This document shows positions 8,421-18,235 of a stretch of 64,000 bases of DNA, in pieces. The DNA comes from GCA-2718035 sp964435285 (lineage in GTDB: Bacteria > Bacteroidota > Bacteroidia > Flavobacteriales > TMED113). Every line of letters starts with the position of its first letter. The stretch's first letter is position 1. Below the pieces are notes generated by a model. It was not told where the DNA came from and did no database searches. It was given only the letters and a program-made list of their open reading frames with translations. The position numbers were made by a program, and so were the translations under genes. The DNA is taken from positions 124,001 through 188,000 of the forward strand of contig CAYSYA010000001.1 of NCBI GenBank assembly GCA_964435285.1, read 5' to 3'.

Positions 8421-10784
8421 TTAAAATTTAAAATTCCAGGATACTGATGGTATAATTGGAAACAAAGAAACCTGCTTTGCAGTAAGTCCAAAATTATCAT
8501 CATTAACATCAAAATATATAAAGTAAGGATTTTGTCTATTGTAAACATTGTAAATAGAAAAGGACCAACTAGACTTAAAATTCTTCTTTTCTTTTCCATC
8601 TAAAGTAAATGCAATATCTAATCTATGGTATGGATCCATTCTGTGAAAATTTCTCTCACCCCATTCAATAATTAAATCTCCGTCAATTAAAAAAGCACTT
8701 TCAGGTAGGGTTAATGTATTTCCCGTAGCATAGACAAATACAGTTGAAAAATTTAATCTTTTACTAATTTGATAATTAGCAACCAATGAAATATCGTGAG
8801 TTCTATCATACTTAGAATAAAATTCTAAACCATTGTTTAATTCATTAAATTTTCTTGTTGTTTTTGACCAAGTATATCCAGCCCAACCACTTAGATTACC
8901 AATATTTTTAGAAAAGAAAAGTTCAAAACCGTATGATTTACCATTACCACTTACTAAATTGTTATCAATATTATCAGTGCCAATACTAGTTCCAGGTATA
9001 TAATTTTCTTTATATTCAATTAAATTTTTCATTGTTTTATAATAACCTTCAAGAGATAATTCGTATTTATTGTCTTTAAAATTTCGGTAATAGCCAATAG
9101 AGTATTGTTTACCAATTAGAGGTTTTATTATTGAAGAACTTGGAATCCAAACATCTGTAGGTAAAGAAGACGCCGATAAAGATGTAAGATGTATATATTG
9201 ATAATTTTGATTAAACCCTAATTTAATAGATGATAGTTCATTTATTAATATTCTTGAAGAAAATCTTGGTTCAAAACCATAGTAAGTTTTAATTGGTTCC
9301 CATGAATTATACGTTATTGTAGAGTCAGTAGAGAGTGAGCTTAGATTTCCTGTTCCATCTTTCAAGTATCTATCAAATGGACCATAATGAGTGAAAGATG
9401 ATAATCTGATTCCACCATTAATCAAAATTCGTTCATTAAAATTAAATTCGTCATTTATATAAATAGCACTTTCATGAGCATAATATCTAATATCATTTGT
9501 AGAAAGATCAATAGAATCTAGGGATGCGTCAAAATTAGAAGGGGAAAATATGTGGTAAGTATTATTGAAACCAAATTTTAAAGTATGGTTTGGATTTATA
9601 TAATAATTAAAATCTTGTTTTAAATTCCAGTCTCTTATTCCAGAATATAATTTCGATTCGTACATAGAGGCTCCTTGGACATCTTGAGATGCGTTAAATT
9701 CAAATTTGTAATCACTAAAAATTAATGATGTATTCATAAATAATTTATTTGAAAAAACATGGTTCCATCTGACTGAACCTGTAGAGTTTCCCCATGGTAT
9801 ATTCATATTAAATCCCCAGTCGGGACTATTAAAAGTAAATACGTCTTTTCCAAAATAACCACTTAAATAAATTTGATTTTTATCAGAAAATTTGTAATTA
9901 AATTTAGCAGTTAAGTCATAAAAATAATAACCATTACCAGCATAATCTGTTGTTTCCAAATATGGCTTTGTTAATATATCAATATATGTTCTTCTTCCAG
10001 ATAAAATGAATGAAGAAGTATCTTTTTTAATTGGTCCTTCTAATGTTAATTTAGACGATATTAACCCTATACCACCAGTACCAGAAAATCTTTTTTTGTT
10101 TCCATCTTTCATATTTATATCAAGTACTGATGAAAGTCTTCCACCGTAATTTGCAGGCATACTCCCCTTTATAAGATTTATATCATTTATAGCATCGCTG
10201 TTAAAAACTGAGAAAAAACCAAATAAATGAGAGGCATTATAAATTGTTCCTTCATCAAGTAATATTAAATTTTGATCGGGACCTCCTCCTCTAACATAAA
10301 AACCAGAGCTTCCTTCGCTTCCAGATTGTACTCCAGGTAGTAATTGTATTGTTTTTAGAATATCTTTTTCTCCCATTAAAACCGGTAATTTATCTAGTTT
10401 TTTTACTTCTAATTCTACTTTACCTAATTCGGCACTTTGAATATTATAATCTTCTTTTTTTGAAGAAAGTTTCACCTCATCAATTTGAAAAGAAGCAGGA
10501 GTCAATTTAAATTTTTTTGAAGTATTAGTGCTAAGATTTATAGTTGTTTTTAGATTTTCATATCCAATATATGAACATATGATTGTGTAATTTCCCTTTG
10601 GAACAGTTAATGAAAAAAAACCGTAATTGTTTGTTGATCCACCAATATTAATTTCATCAATTAATATATTCGCACCAATTAAACTTTCACCTGTCTCAAT
10701 ATCTTCTAAATAACCACTTAAAGTAAAGTTTTGTGAAAGCGAAATTCCATGAAAAATAAGAAAAAATAAAATCAAGTATTTCAT
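8421..10784 (-). CDS. TonB-dependent outer membrane receptor
   Basis: This is an outer membrane transporter driven by TonB. It has a signal peptide (1-18), then a carboxypeptidase-regulatory-like domain (about 19-105; DIETGESLIGANILI) common in Bacteroidota receptors. Next is a plug domain (about 125-230) with LPGVQSGSEGSSGFYVRGG and PANYGGRLSSVLDI. The remainder is a 22-strand-type barrel ending in aromatic SVSWNFKF. At 787 residues it is smaller than SusC. The ATG overlaps the mfd stop codon (TAATG), suggesting coupled translation. The ligand is unknown. The downstream DUF4249 gene and the absence of a SusD gene argue against a polysaccharide locus. Confidence 0.88.
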   Translation of the reverse strand: MKYLILFFLIFHGISLSQNFTLSGYLEDIETGESLIGANILIDEINIGGSTNNYGFFSLTVPKGNYTIICSYIGYENLKTTINLSTNTSKKFKLTPASFQIDEVKLSSKKEDYNIQSAELGKVELEVKKLDKLPVLMGEKDILKTIQLLPGVQSGSEGSSGFYVRGGGPDQNLILLDEGTIYNASHLFGFFSVFNSDAINDINLIKGSMPANYGGRLSSVLDINMKDGNKKRFSGTGGIGLISSKLTLEGPIKKDTSSFILSGRRTYIDILTKPYLETTDYAGNGYYFYDLTAKFNYKFSDKNQIYLSGYFGKDVFTFNSPDWGFNMNIPWGNSTGSVRWNHVFSNKLFMNTSLIFSDYKFEFNASQDVQGASMYESKLYSGIRDWNLKQDFNYYINPNHTLKFGFNNTYHIFSPSNFDASLDSIDLSTNDIRYYAHESAIYINDEFNFNERILINGGIRLSSFTHYGPFDRYLKDGTGNLSSLSTDSTITYNSWEPIKTYYGFEPRFSSRILINELSSIKLGFNQNYQYIHLTSLSASSLPTDVWIPSSSIIKPLIGKQYSIGYYRNFKDNKYELSLEGYYKTMKNLIEYKENYIPGTSIGTDNIDNNLVSGNGKSYGFELFFSKNIGNLSGWAGYTWSKTTRKFNELNNGLEFYSKYDRTHDISLVANYQISKRLNFSTVFVYATGNTLTLPESAFLIDGDLIIEWGERNFHRMDPYHRLDIAFTLDGKEKKNFKSSWSFSIYNVYNRQNPYFIYFDVNDDNFGLTAKQVSLFPIIPSVSWNFKF

Positions 10785-13700
10785 TATTCAAAAGTACTTA
10801 AAATTTCATCTACCTCAATAACAGAACTAATTTTTTTGTTAATATAAATGTATAATCTATCGTTTTTTTCTTTAATTATGTACAATTGAGGATTGGTATT
10901 TATTGCGTCTAATATTTTTTTAAATGAACTTGATTCGTAATAATTTTTGTCTTTTCTTTCAGGCATAATAATAATTAAAGATTTATTTTTAATTATCATT
11001 TTATTTATGCCTATTGACTCTGCTTTCCATTTTAATTTTATTGATTTAATTAAATTATTAAATTGAGTTGGGGTTTTACCAAATCTATCAACTAGCTCAT
11101 CAATTTTTTTATTTAATTTTTCTAGTGAATTTAGTTTGCTTATTTCACTGTATATGTAAAGTCTTTCATTTACATTTTCAATATAAGCAGAGGGAATAAT
11201 TAATTCTAGATCAGTATCGATTTTACATTCAGTTTTTTTAGATAAATTAGATTCTTTATCAAATTTATTTTGATTTTCAATTTTCAATTCTTCAACGGCA
11301 TCCTCAAGGATTCTTTGATATGTATGAAATCCAACGTCATTAATAAATCCAGATTGTTCTGCACCTAAAACATCACCAGCTCCTCTTATTTCTAAATCTT
11401 TCATAGCAATATTAAAACCATCTCCTAGGTTAGAAAATTTATCTACAGCTGTTAGTCTGTCAAATGCGTCTTTTGATAATTGATCTAAAGGGGGGCTAAT
11501 TAGATAACAAAAAGATTGTTGATTAGATCTACCAACTCTCCCTCTAATTTGATGCAAGTCGCTTAATCCAAATTGATGAGCATTATTTATAATTATAGTA
11601 TTTGCATTTGGAATATCAACTCCGTTTCCAACAATTGTTGTTGATAGAAGAACATCAAATTTACCATTAATAAAATCTAAAATAACTTTTTCTAAATGGT
11701 TGCCTTTCATTTTTCCGTGACCAATTTTAATTTTTAATTCTGGAAGAAGTTGTTTAATTATAAATTCAATTTCTTCAATATTTTCAATTCTATTATGTAT
11801 GAAAAAAACTTGCCCTCCTCTACTTATTTCATGTTGAATTTTATTACATATTTTTTTTATATCAAAATTAATTATCTCAGTTTCAATTGGATTTCGATTT
11901 TTTGGAGGAGTTGCTAAAATAGAAAAATCTCTAGCCCCCATTAATGATAATTGAAGAGTTCTTGGTATTGGAGTTGCGCTTAAAGTTAAGGTATCAATAG
12001 TTTCTTTAAGGCTCCTGATTTTTTCTTTAGTTCCAACACCAAATTTTTGTTCTTCGTCTATAATAAATAATCCAAGATTGTTAAAATAAACGTCTTCACT
12101 TACTAATCTATGAGTTCCAATAATAATATCGGTATATCCTGATTTTAAATTATTTAAAGATTTTGTTATTTCTTTCTTTGTTTTAAATCTATTTAAATAA
12201 TCAATATTACATGGAAAGTTTTTTAATCTTTCAGAAATAGTTTTAAAGTGTTGTAAAGCTAAAACAGTTGTTGGTACTAAAATAGCTACTTGCTTACTAT
12301 CTGCTACAGCTTTAAAAGCTGCTCTTATAGCTATTTCAGTTTTTCCAAATCCAACGTCTCCACAAATTAATCTATCCATTGGATAATTTTTTTCCATATC
12401 TAGCTTAATTAACTTAGTTGCTTCAGCCTGATCTTTAGTGTCTTCAAATAAAAATGATGATTCTAGCTCGTTTTGAAGATATGAATCCTTTGAAAATGAA
12501 AATCCCTCTGTACTTTTTCTAACTGCGTAAAGTTTAACTAAATCAAACGCTAGTGTTTTTATTCTTTTTTTAACTTTTTGTTTAAGTAATTTCCAAGCAG
12601 GTTTTCCTAGCTGATTTATTTTAGGATTTTTTTCATCACTTTTAGATTTATATTTTGAAACTTTTTGAATAGAATGAATGCTTACATATAGAACACCTTC
12701 GTTTTTATATTTTATTTTTAATACATCTTGCTTTGCATTATTTTTTTCTATTGTATGAAGTCCGTCAAAAATACCAACTCCATGATCATAATGAGTGACA
12801 AAATCTCCTCTTTTTAATTGGGTTAATTGTTTAAGGGTTAAAGTGTCTGTTTTTTTAAAATAAGATGTATTATTTTTTTTATAAAATCTTTTAAAAATTT
12901 CGTGATCAGTATATATAGCTATATTTAAATCAAAATCTATAAAACCTTTACTCAAATTAATATTACAACAGTGGTAATCTTCTTTTATTTTTAATTTATT
13001 AAAGATGTTATTAAATCTTTTTTTTTGCAAATCGGAATTTGTGGTAATTATTGTTTGAATTCCTAAAGATTTATTCTTTAAAATATTTTCTTCAAGTAAG
13101 TATAAATCTTTGTTAAATGATGGTTGTTCAGTTGATTTAAAAATAATTTGATTTTTAAGTTTATTTTTCCTTGATTCTGTGAAATTAATTGAATTGAAAT
13201 CTTTAATTTTTAATTGTATATTTTTTTCAAATTCACTAATCATTTTATTTTTATCTTCTATCCAAATGATTGTGTTTTTTTTTAAATGAGAGAAAATATA
13301 TGAGTCTGAGTCCATTAAATTTACATTTTCAACATCAGGAGAAATTGTAATTTTTTCAATTTTATTTATTGATAATTGTGTTTCAGGTTCAAAAATAGTT
13401 ATCATTTCTATTGTATCATCAGATAAAACAATTCTACATGGTTTCTCATCGGAAAACGAGAATACGTCAATAATATACCCTCGTATTGAAAATTCACCTG
13501 GTTTAGTTACAAACTCTACATTTTCAAAATCATTTTCGTATAATTTTTCTGTGATTATATTAGTATTTATTTGGTCATCAACTTTTAGTTGAAGTACTTT
13601 GTTTTGAAAGTTTAAGTAATTTGGAATTTTTTTACTTATTGCTTCTTTATAGCTTACTAAAATATTTCTTTTTTCTTCATTTATAAGATGAATTGACTTA

Positions 13701-13984
13701 GTGTTTTGAGAAATTTCTTTATTAGAAATTTGGTTACTATTTGAAAAAAATAAAGTTTTTTCATTGGATAAATTTTCAAAATCGTTTTTAAATAATAGTG
13801 CTGATTCTTTTTTCTGAAAAATATAAAAAAAGTCAACTTGTTTATTTAAATATAATGAAGATGAAATAAATGAAAGTTGCGAACCAGACAATCCATTTAT
13901 GTTCTTAATTTCTTCTGAATTAAATGATAAGTTTTGAATTAAAGAGGAGGAAGTATATATCTTTAATAAATCTTCTTTATTCAT
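10784..13984 (-). CDS. mfd: Transcription-repair coupling factor
   Basis: Mfd removes RNA polymerase stalled at DNA lesions and recruits UvrA. The 1066 residues are slightly shorter than E. coli Mfd (1148) but contain the whole order: a UvrB-like N-terminal region, the RNA-polymerase-interacting domain with the tudor-like block LKRGDFVTHYDHGVGIFDGL, then the helicase. The Walker A motif is GDVGFGKTE (about 540), the DEEQ box is in IIDEEQKFGVG (about 640), and motif VI is in HQIRGRVGRS. The C-terminal TRCF domain follows. The N-terminal part is diverged, as is common. The start overlaps the end of fbp by 8 bases. Confidence 0.96.
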   Translation of the reverse strand: MNKEDLLKIYTSSSLIQNLSFNSEEIKNINGLSGSQLSFISSSLYLNKQVDFFYIFQKKESALLFKNDFENLSNEKTLFFSNSNQISNKEISQNTKSIHLINEEKRNILVSYKEAISKKIPNYLNFQNKVLQLKVDDQINTNIITEKLYENDFENVEFVTKPGEFSIRGYIIDVFSFSDEKPCRIVLSDDTIEMITIFEPETQLSINKIEKITISPDVENVNLMDSDSYIFSHLKKNTIIWIEDKNKMISEFEKNIQLKIKDFNSINFTESRKNKLKNQIIFKSTEQPSFNKDLYLLEENILKNKSLGIQTIITTNSDLQKKRFNNIFNKLKIKEDYHCCNINLSKGFIDFDLNIAIYTDHEIFKRFYKKNNTSYFKKTDTLTLKQLTQLKRGDFVTHYDHGVGIFDGLHTIEKNNAKQDVLKIKYKNEGVLYVSIHSIQKVSKYKSKSDEKNPKINQLGKPAWKLLKQKVKKRIKTLAFDLVKLYAVRKSTEGFSFSKDSYLQNELESSFLFEDTKDQAEATKLIKLDMEKNYPMDRLICGDVGFGKTEIAIRAAFKAVADSKQVAILVPTTVLALQHFKTISERLKNFPCNIDYLNRFKTKKEITKSLNNLKSGYTDIIIGTHRLVSEDVYFNNLGLFIIDEEQKFGVGTKEKIRSLKETIDTLTLSATPIPRTLQLSLMGARDFSILATPPKNRNPIETEIINFDIKKICNKIQHEISRGGQVFFIHNRIENIEEIEFIIKQLLPELKIKIGHGKMKGNHLEKVILDFINGKFDVLLSTTIVGNGVDIPNANTIIINNAHQFGLSDLHQIRGRVGRSNQQSFCYLISPPLDQLSKDAFDRLTAVDKFSNLGDGFNIAMKDLEIRGAGDVLGAEQSGFINDVGFHTYQRILEDAVEELKIENQNKFDKESNLSKKTECKIDTDLELIIPSAYIENVNERLYIYSEISKLNSLEKLNKKIDELVDRFGKTPTQFNNLIKSIKLKWKAESIGINKMIIKNKSLIIIMPERKDKNYYESSSFKKILDAINTNPQLYIIKEKNDRLYIYINKKISSVIEVDEILSTFE

Positions 13985-14942
13985 TTTTGTAAAAACTCAA
14001 AAGTTTGTCAACCATTTTAGTTGATCCTGTAATAAAAGAAGTCCTTTCGTGAATTGATTTAGGTTTTTTTTCAAGAATAGAAGTTTTTCCGTCAGAACTT
14101 TTTGAACCTGCATATTTTGCTATTAATGCGATTGGATTACATTCATATATTAGCCTTAATTGACCATTTGGTTTGTCTGAAGTTTTTGGATAAATAAAGA
14201 TACCACCTTTCATCATATTTCTGTGAAAATCAGCTACTAAAGAACCAATAAATCTACCCGTGTGAGTTCTTTTTCCATCTGAGTTAAGTTCTTTACAATG
14301 TTCGACATAATTATATATTTCTGTATTTATAGACCTTATATTTCCTTCGTTAATTGAAAAAATATTTCCTTCTTCAGGAATTTGTATGTCAGGAAATGTT
14401 AGAAAAAAATCATTTTTATTTAAATTCAAAGTAAATCCGTTTACTTCATTGTTGAATGCTAAAATTAAAATTGTTGAAGTTCCATATAATATATAAGCAG
14501 CACATTCTTGCTCTTTTCCTTTTATTAAAAAGTCATTTTCACAAAGGTCAACTGACATATTTTTTTTTTGAAAAATTGAAAAAATACTACCCACCGGAAT
14601 ATTAACGCTTATATTTGATGAGCCATCAAGAGGGTCCATAGCAATTAAATATTTACCAAGAGGGTTACCTTCAATAATTTTTTCATTTTCTTCAGATAAT
14701 ATTCCATGTATTTCATGATTACTTTTAAAATTTTCTTGAAAAATATTGTTTGCAATTAAATCTAGTTTTTGAACATCTTCATTTTGAATATTCTTAATAT
14801 TTTCTGATTCAAAATTTTCAGGGTTGCCATTTAATAAAACTTCATTCACTATTTTGGCTCCATTGCAGATGTTGTCAATAATTTTAAAAAGTGAACTTTC
14901 AACTAAATTTTTATTTTTGAAAAATGTATTTAAACTAATCAT
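13977..14942 (-). CDS. fbp: Class I fructose-1,6-bisphosphatase
   Basis: This enzyme hydrolyses fructose-1,6-bisphosphate to fructose-6-phosphate, the committed gluconeogenic step. The class I signature is clear: SEEN (83-86) and the metal-binding loop AMDPLDGSSN (101-110), then GSIFSIF and a C-terminal block with RLIYECNPIALI. It has the usual length (321). It sits in a tight run between a DUF6588-like gene and mfd, overlapping mfd by 8 bases. The neighbours are functionally unrelated, so the arrangement tells little beyond shared transcription. Confidence 0.96.
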   Translation of the reverse strand: MISLNTFFKNKNLVESSLFKIIDNICNGAKIVNEVLLNGNPENFESENIKNIQNEDVQKLDLIANNIFQENFKSNHEIHGILSEENEKIIEGNPLGKYLIAMDPLDGSSNISVNIPVGSIFSIFQKKNMSVDLCENDFLIKGKEQECAAYILYGTSTILILAFNNEVNGFTLNLNKNDFFLTFPDIQIPEEGNIFSINEGNIRSINTEIYNYVEHCKELNSDGKRTHTGRFIGSLVADFHRNMMKGGIFIYPKTSDKPNGQLRLIYECNPIALIAKYAGSKSSDGKTSILEKKPKSIHERTSFITGSTKMVDKLLSFYKNE

Positions 14943-14950
14943 ACTATTAA

Positions 14951-15922
14951 CTAATATAAGCCGTCAGTACTTAATCCAATCCCAAAAGTAAACATATTAT
15001 ATTCTGCTCTTGTCCATTGAGCATGTAAAGCAAAAACAAGTATTTTCATTCTAACACCAACATCAGTTTTGAACCCGTTTACTCCGCCAAAATTAAAATC
15101 AAATGGATTGGAAATTGTAACCTCTTCTCCATTTGGATCAAGAACAAAATCCCCGTTTAGTTGAAGACGACTATTAGAAAAATGATAACCAACTCCTGAA
15201 TATAAAGTAATAAAACTTAATTTTTTACTTAAACACAAATACTGATTTAGACCACGAACTTTAAAATCTAAATTTTTGTCTCCGTAAAAGTTAAAAGTAC
15301 TTGTTAATTTTGAGTATGAGATTAAATAAGATAAGTCAACAGGAATTTTATTAGCTACAGGAATCCACTGAAGTAAGTCATGTTTAAAACCAACTCCCCA
15401 ATAGCCAAATTTCATATTACCAAAATCCAATTTGAATGGCGATAATCTGAAAAGAATGTCTGTATTTTTTGGACCTCCTATACTTCCTTGAAAATAAGGA
15501 ACTGGAATAGCAGGAAGGTCAGTTCCTACAGGTGCTGCAAAACTTTCATTTCCAGGTACAATAATTTGAGAGTTAGTATTTTCAGGGCCAACAAATGTAG
15601 GTATATTTTGATTACCTTGAATTTGAAATTGGTTAAAGTCATTTGAAGGATTAAATGTTTCAGCGCTATTAGGAATAGAAATAATATGTAAACCAGCTGT
15701 GATGTCAAATCCACCTAGAGAATGAGATTTCGCTGTATTATACCATCCGCCATTTAGTCCTGATCCTAAAACTGCACCGAGAGGAGACATATAACCTTCA
15801 AGTAAGATTTCACTATCATGTAAAGATTCCTGAACTACACTGTTTAAAAAATTTTCTAAATTATTTTGAGAAAAAATAAAAATGTGAGTAAAAATTGTAA
15901 GGGAAAGAATTAATTTTTTCAT
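14951..15922 (-). CDS. DUF6588-like exported beta-rich protein
   Basis: The protein begins with a clear type I signal peptide (about 1-19, ending at FSQ). The rest is predicted beta-rich with many Gly and Asn residues, for example LGAVLGSGLNGGWYNTAK, and looks like an outer membrane barrel. It resembles the DUF6588 family found in marine flavobacteria, whose function is unknown. The C-terminal strand TFGIGLSTDGLY is barrel-like. It lies between the hydroxyacid dehydrogenase and fbp on the - strand. No sorting domain or lipobox is seen. Confidence 0.6.
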   Translation of the reverse strand: MKKLILSLTIFTHIFIFSQNNLENFLNSVVQESLHDSEILLEGYMSPLGAVLGSGLNGGWYNTAKSHSLGGFDITAGLHIISIPNSAETFNPSNDFNQFQIQGNQNIPTFVGPENTNSQIIVPGNESFAAPVGTDLPAIPVPYFQGSIGGPKNTDILFRLSPFKLDFGNMKFGYWGVGFKHDLLQWIPVANKIPVDLSYLISYSKLTSTFNFYGDKNLDFKVRGLNQYLCLSKKLSFITLYSGVGYHFSNSRLQLNGDFVLDPNGEEVTISNPFDFNFGGVNGFKTDVGVRMKILVFALHAQWTRAEYNMFTFGIGLSTDGLY

Positions 15923-15942
15923 AGTTAAATATTTATTTAAAA

Positions 15943-16890
15943 TTAATTAATACTTTTTAAAAGAGATAATATTTTTTTTGTTAAAATTTTGCTCATTAAA
16001 ATATTTGATTCGTGACTCCATCCGGCAATATGAGGGGTAAGAATTACATTAGGTGATTTCTTTAGAAAATTTAAGCTATCATTATTGTCACTATTTAAAT
16101 TCTCAAAATTTATATTTTCATTTTCCAAGACATCGAGTCCCGCCCCAATAACTTTACCAGTTTTAATATTCTTGATTAAATCACTTGTTTTAATAATTTC
16201 TCCTCTAGACGTGTTAATTAAAAATATATTTTTAGAAAACTTATTTAAGTATTGATGGTCAATTAGATATCTTGTTTCTTTAGTTAATGGTATATGTAAA
16301 CTTAAAATGTCAGCATTCTTAAATATTGTATTCATTGAAGATTGTCTAACATATTTATTCTTTATTTTTTTTTTGTATTTATCGTATGCTAAAACTTTAC
16401 AGCCAAAACCTAAAAGTTTTTTTGAAAATGCAGTTCCTGTATTTCCATAACCAATTATTCCAATAGTTTTATTTGATATTTCAATTCCTCGATTTTGCTC
16501 TCTTATCCATTTCCCATTATTGACCTCTAAACTTGAAAGTTGAATTTTTTTGGTAAGAGATAATAATAATCCTAAAGTATGTTCACTGACTGAATTACTA
16601 TTTCCTGTTGGGGCGTTAATACATTTTATTTGATTTTTTTTTGCTTCAATTAAATCTATATTTTCCATTCCTGATCCAAATCGTGCTATAAACTTTAAAT
16701 TAGAAGCTTTATTTATAAAGTATTTATCAAGTTTAAATCTGCTCCTTATAATTAAACCATCGAATTTATGAATTGATTTTAGAATTTTATCTTTTGATTC
16801 AGAAGTTTTTTCCTTACAAATAATACCTTCTTTAGTTAAATTATTTTTTAAATCCGAGTGGATCTTGTCAACTATAAGTACCTTTTTCAT
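15943..16890 (-). CDS. D-2-hydroxyacid dehydrogenase (SerA-like, no ACT domain)
   Basis: This NAD-dependent dehydrogenase belongs to the D-3-phosphoglycerate dehydrogenase family. Residues about 143-150 hold the Rossmann motif IGIIGYGNTG. The conserved INTSRGEIIKTSDLI block, the catalytic-acid region LDVLENE, and the catalytic histidine in LTPHIAGWSHES follow. The length of 315 residues leaves no room for the C-terminal ACT or regulatory domain of full SerA. It could serve in serine synthesis or act on another 2-hydroxyacid; no serB or serC is adjacent. The start overlaps the end of mgtE by 4 bases (ATGA). Confidence 0.85.
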   Translation of the reverse strand: MKKVLIVDKIHSDLKNNLTKEGIICKEKTSESKDKILKSIHKFDGLIIRSRFKLDKYFINKASNLKFIARFGSGMENIDLIEAKKNQIKCINAPTGNSNSVSEHTLGLLLSLTKKIQLSSLEVNNGKWIREQNRGIEISNKTIGIIGYGNTGTAFSKKLLGFGCKVLAYDKYKKKIKNKYVRQSSMNTIFKNADILSLHIPLTKETRYLIDHQYLNKFSKNIFLINTSRGEIIKTSDLIKNIKTGKVIGAGLDVLENENINFENLNSDNNDSLNFLKKSPNVILTPHIAGWSHESNILMSKILTKKILSLLKSIN

Positions 16891-18233
16891 AATAACATAT
16901 ATTCAGAAATCAAAAAATAAATTAACAAACCAATTACATCATTCATAGTTGTAATAAATGGACCAGTAGCTAAAGCTGGGTCAATCTTAATCTTATTTAA
17001 AATTAAAGGAGTAAAAGTTCCAAATAGTGCTGCATATATCATTACAATAATAAGAGATGAGGATAATGTAATAGCAAAATTTAATTCATTTATTCCGTAA
17101 TTGAAATAACAAAAAATAAAAACAATAAGCCCACAAATTAGTCCATTAATTGCAGAAACAGAAAGTTCTTTAATAAATTTATTTTTCCATCTAACTATTA
17201 AATTATTACTAGCAATATCTTGAACTACTATTGCAGCTGATTGAACCCCTATATTTCCAGCCATTGCAGCGATTAGTGGAATAAATGCTAGTTGAATAGA
17301 ATCTTTAGGTTCTAAAAAAATGTGAATAATTTTTGCGCCAATTATACCTCCTATTAGTCCTATTAAAAGCCACGGGATTCTTGCTTTTGTCAAATCTAAA
17401 ATTGTATCACTAGATTCAATATTTTTAGAAATTCCTGATGCCATTTGGTAATCTTTTTCAGCCTCTTCTTTAATCACGTCAACTACATCATCAATAGTAA
17501 TTCTTCCAACTAACTCACCTTTTTCATTTACAACAGGTAAAACAATAAGGTCATATTTATTCATAATTACAGCTACTTCTTCATCTTTTTTATTTGTAGA
17601 AACAGAAATAATATTTTTATCATATATTTTTTCTATGAAAGTTTTTTCAGAACTTATTAGTAATTTTTTTAATGAAACTGTCCCAACTAACTTATTTGAT
17701 TTATCAACCACATATATTGTATATACTTTTTCAATATTTTGTGCTTGTTTTCTCATTTCACCTAAACATCTTATTACACTCCAGTTTTTATTAACTTTAA
17801 TTAATTCTTTTCCCATTAATGCTCCAGCTGAATCTTCTGAATAAGTAAGAAGATCTTCTATATCGTCTGCATGTTCTTGATTGTTAATTTGAGATAAAAT
17901 TTCTTTTTTGATAGGTTCAGAAAATTCTTGAATAACATCAGCAGCATCGTCAGTTTCTAAGTTTTCAATTAAATTTTTTGCTATTTTTTTCGTAGATAAA
18001 CTTGAAAGAATTTCTTCCTTTAAATTATCATCTAATTCAACTAATATTTCTGCAGAGTTTTCTTTAAGTAATTCGAATAAGTATTTTGCGTCCTTTATGC
18101 TAAGTGCTGAAATAATTTCAGCAATGTCTTGTGGAAAAAAACCTGATAGCTTGGATTTTATTTTAGTATCACTTTTTTTATGAATTAAATCTTGAACTTG
18201 ATGTATAAATTCATTGGTTAATTTAAAATTCAT
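16887..18233 (-). CDS. mgtE: Magnesium transporter MgtE
   Basis: This is an inner membrane magnesium channel gated by cytosolic magnesium. Domain order is a helical N domain (about 1-125, with ETDDAADVIQEF), two CBS domains (about 130-255, with LVGTVSLKKLL and LVGRITIDDVVDVI), a plug helix, and five membrane helices from about 280. The pore signature AMAGNIGVQSAAI and the ALATGPFITTMNDVIGL block are present. The length of 448 is typical. It is followed four bases into the next gene and starts two bases after rsmA, so it lies within the - strand run. Confidence 0.96.
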   Translation of the reverse strand: MNFKLTNEFIHQVQDLIHKKSDTKIKSKLSGFFPQDIAEIISALSIKDAKYLFELLKENSAEILVELDDNLKEEILSSLSTKKIAKNLIENLETDDAADVIQEFSEPIKKEILSQINNQEHADDIEDLLTYSEDSAGALMGKELIKVNKNWSVIRCLGEMRKQAQNIEKVYTIYVVDKSNKLVGTVSLKKLLISSEKTFIEKIYDKNIISVSTNKKDEEVAVIMNKYDLIVLPVVNEKGELVGRITIDDVVDVIKEEAEKDYQMASGISKNIESSDTILDLTKARIPWLLIGLIGGIIGAKIIHIFLEPKDSIQLAFIPLIAAMAGNIGVQSAAIVVQDIASNNLIVRWKNKFIKELSVSAINGLICGLIVFIFCYFNYGINELNFAITLSSSLIIVMIYAALFGTFTPLILNKIKIDPALATGPFITTMNDVIGLLIYFLISEYMLL

Positions 18234-18235
18234 TA

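Noticed and set aside
8135..8599. Extra frames overlapping the DUF4249 and TonB receptor genes
   Set aside because: They cover a recognised gene junction in other frames, have no motifs, and the real genes fill the region completely.
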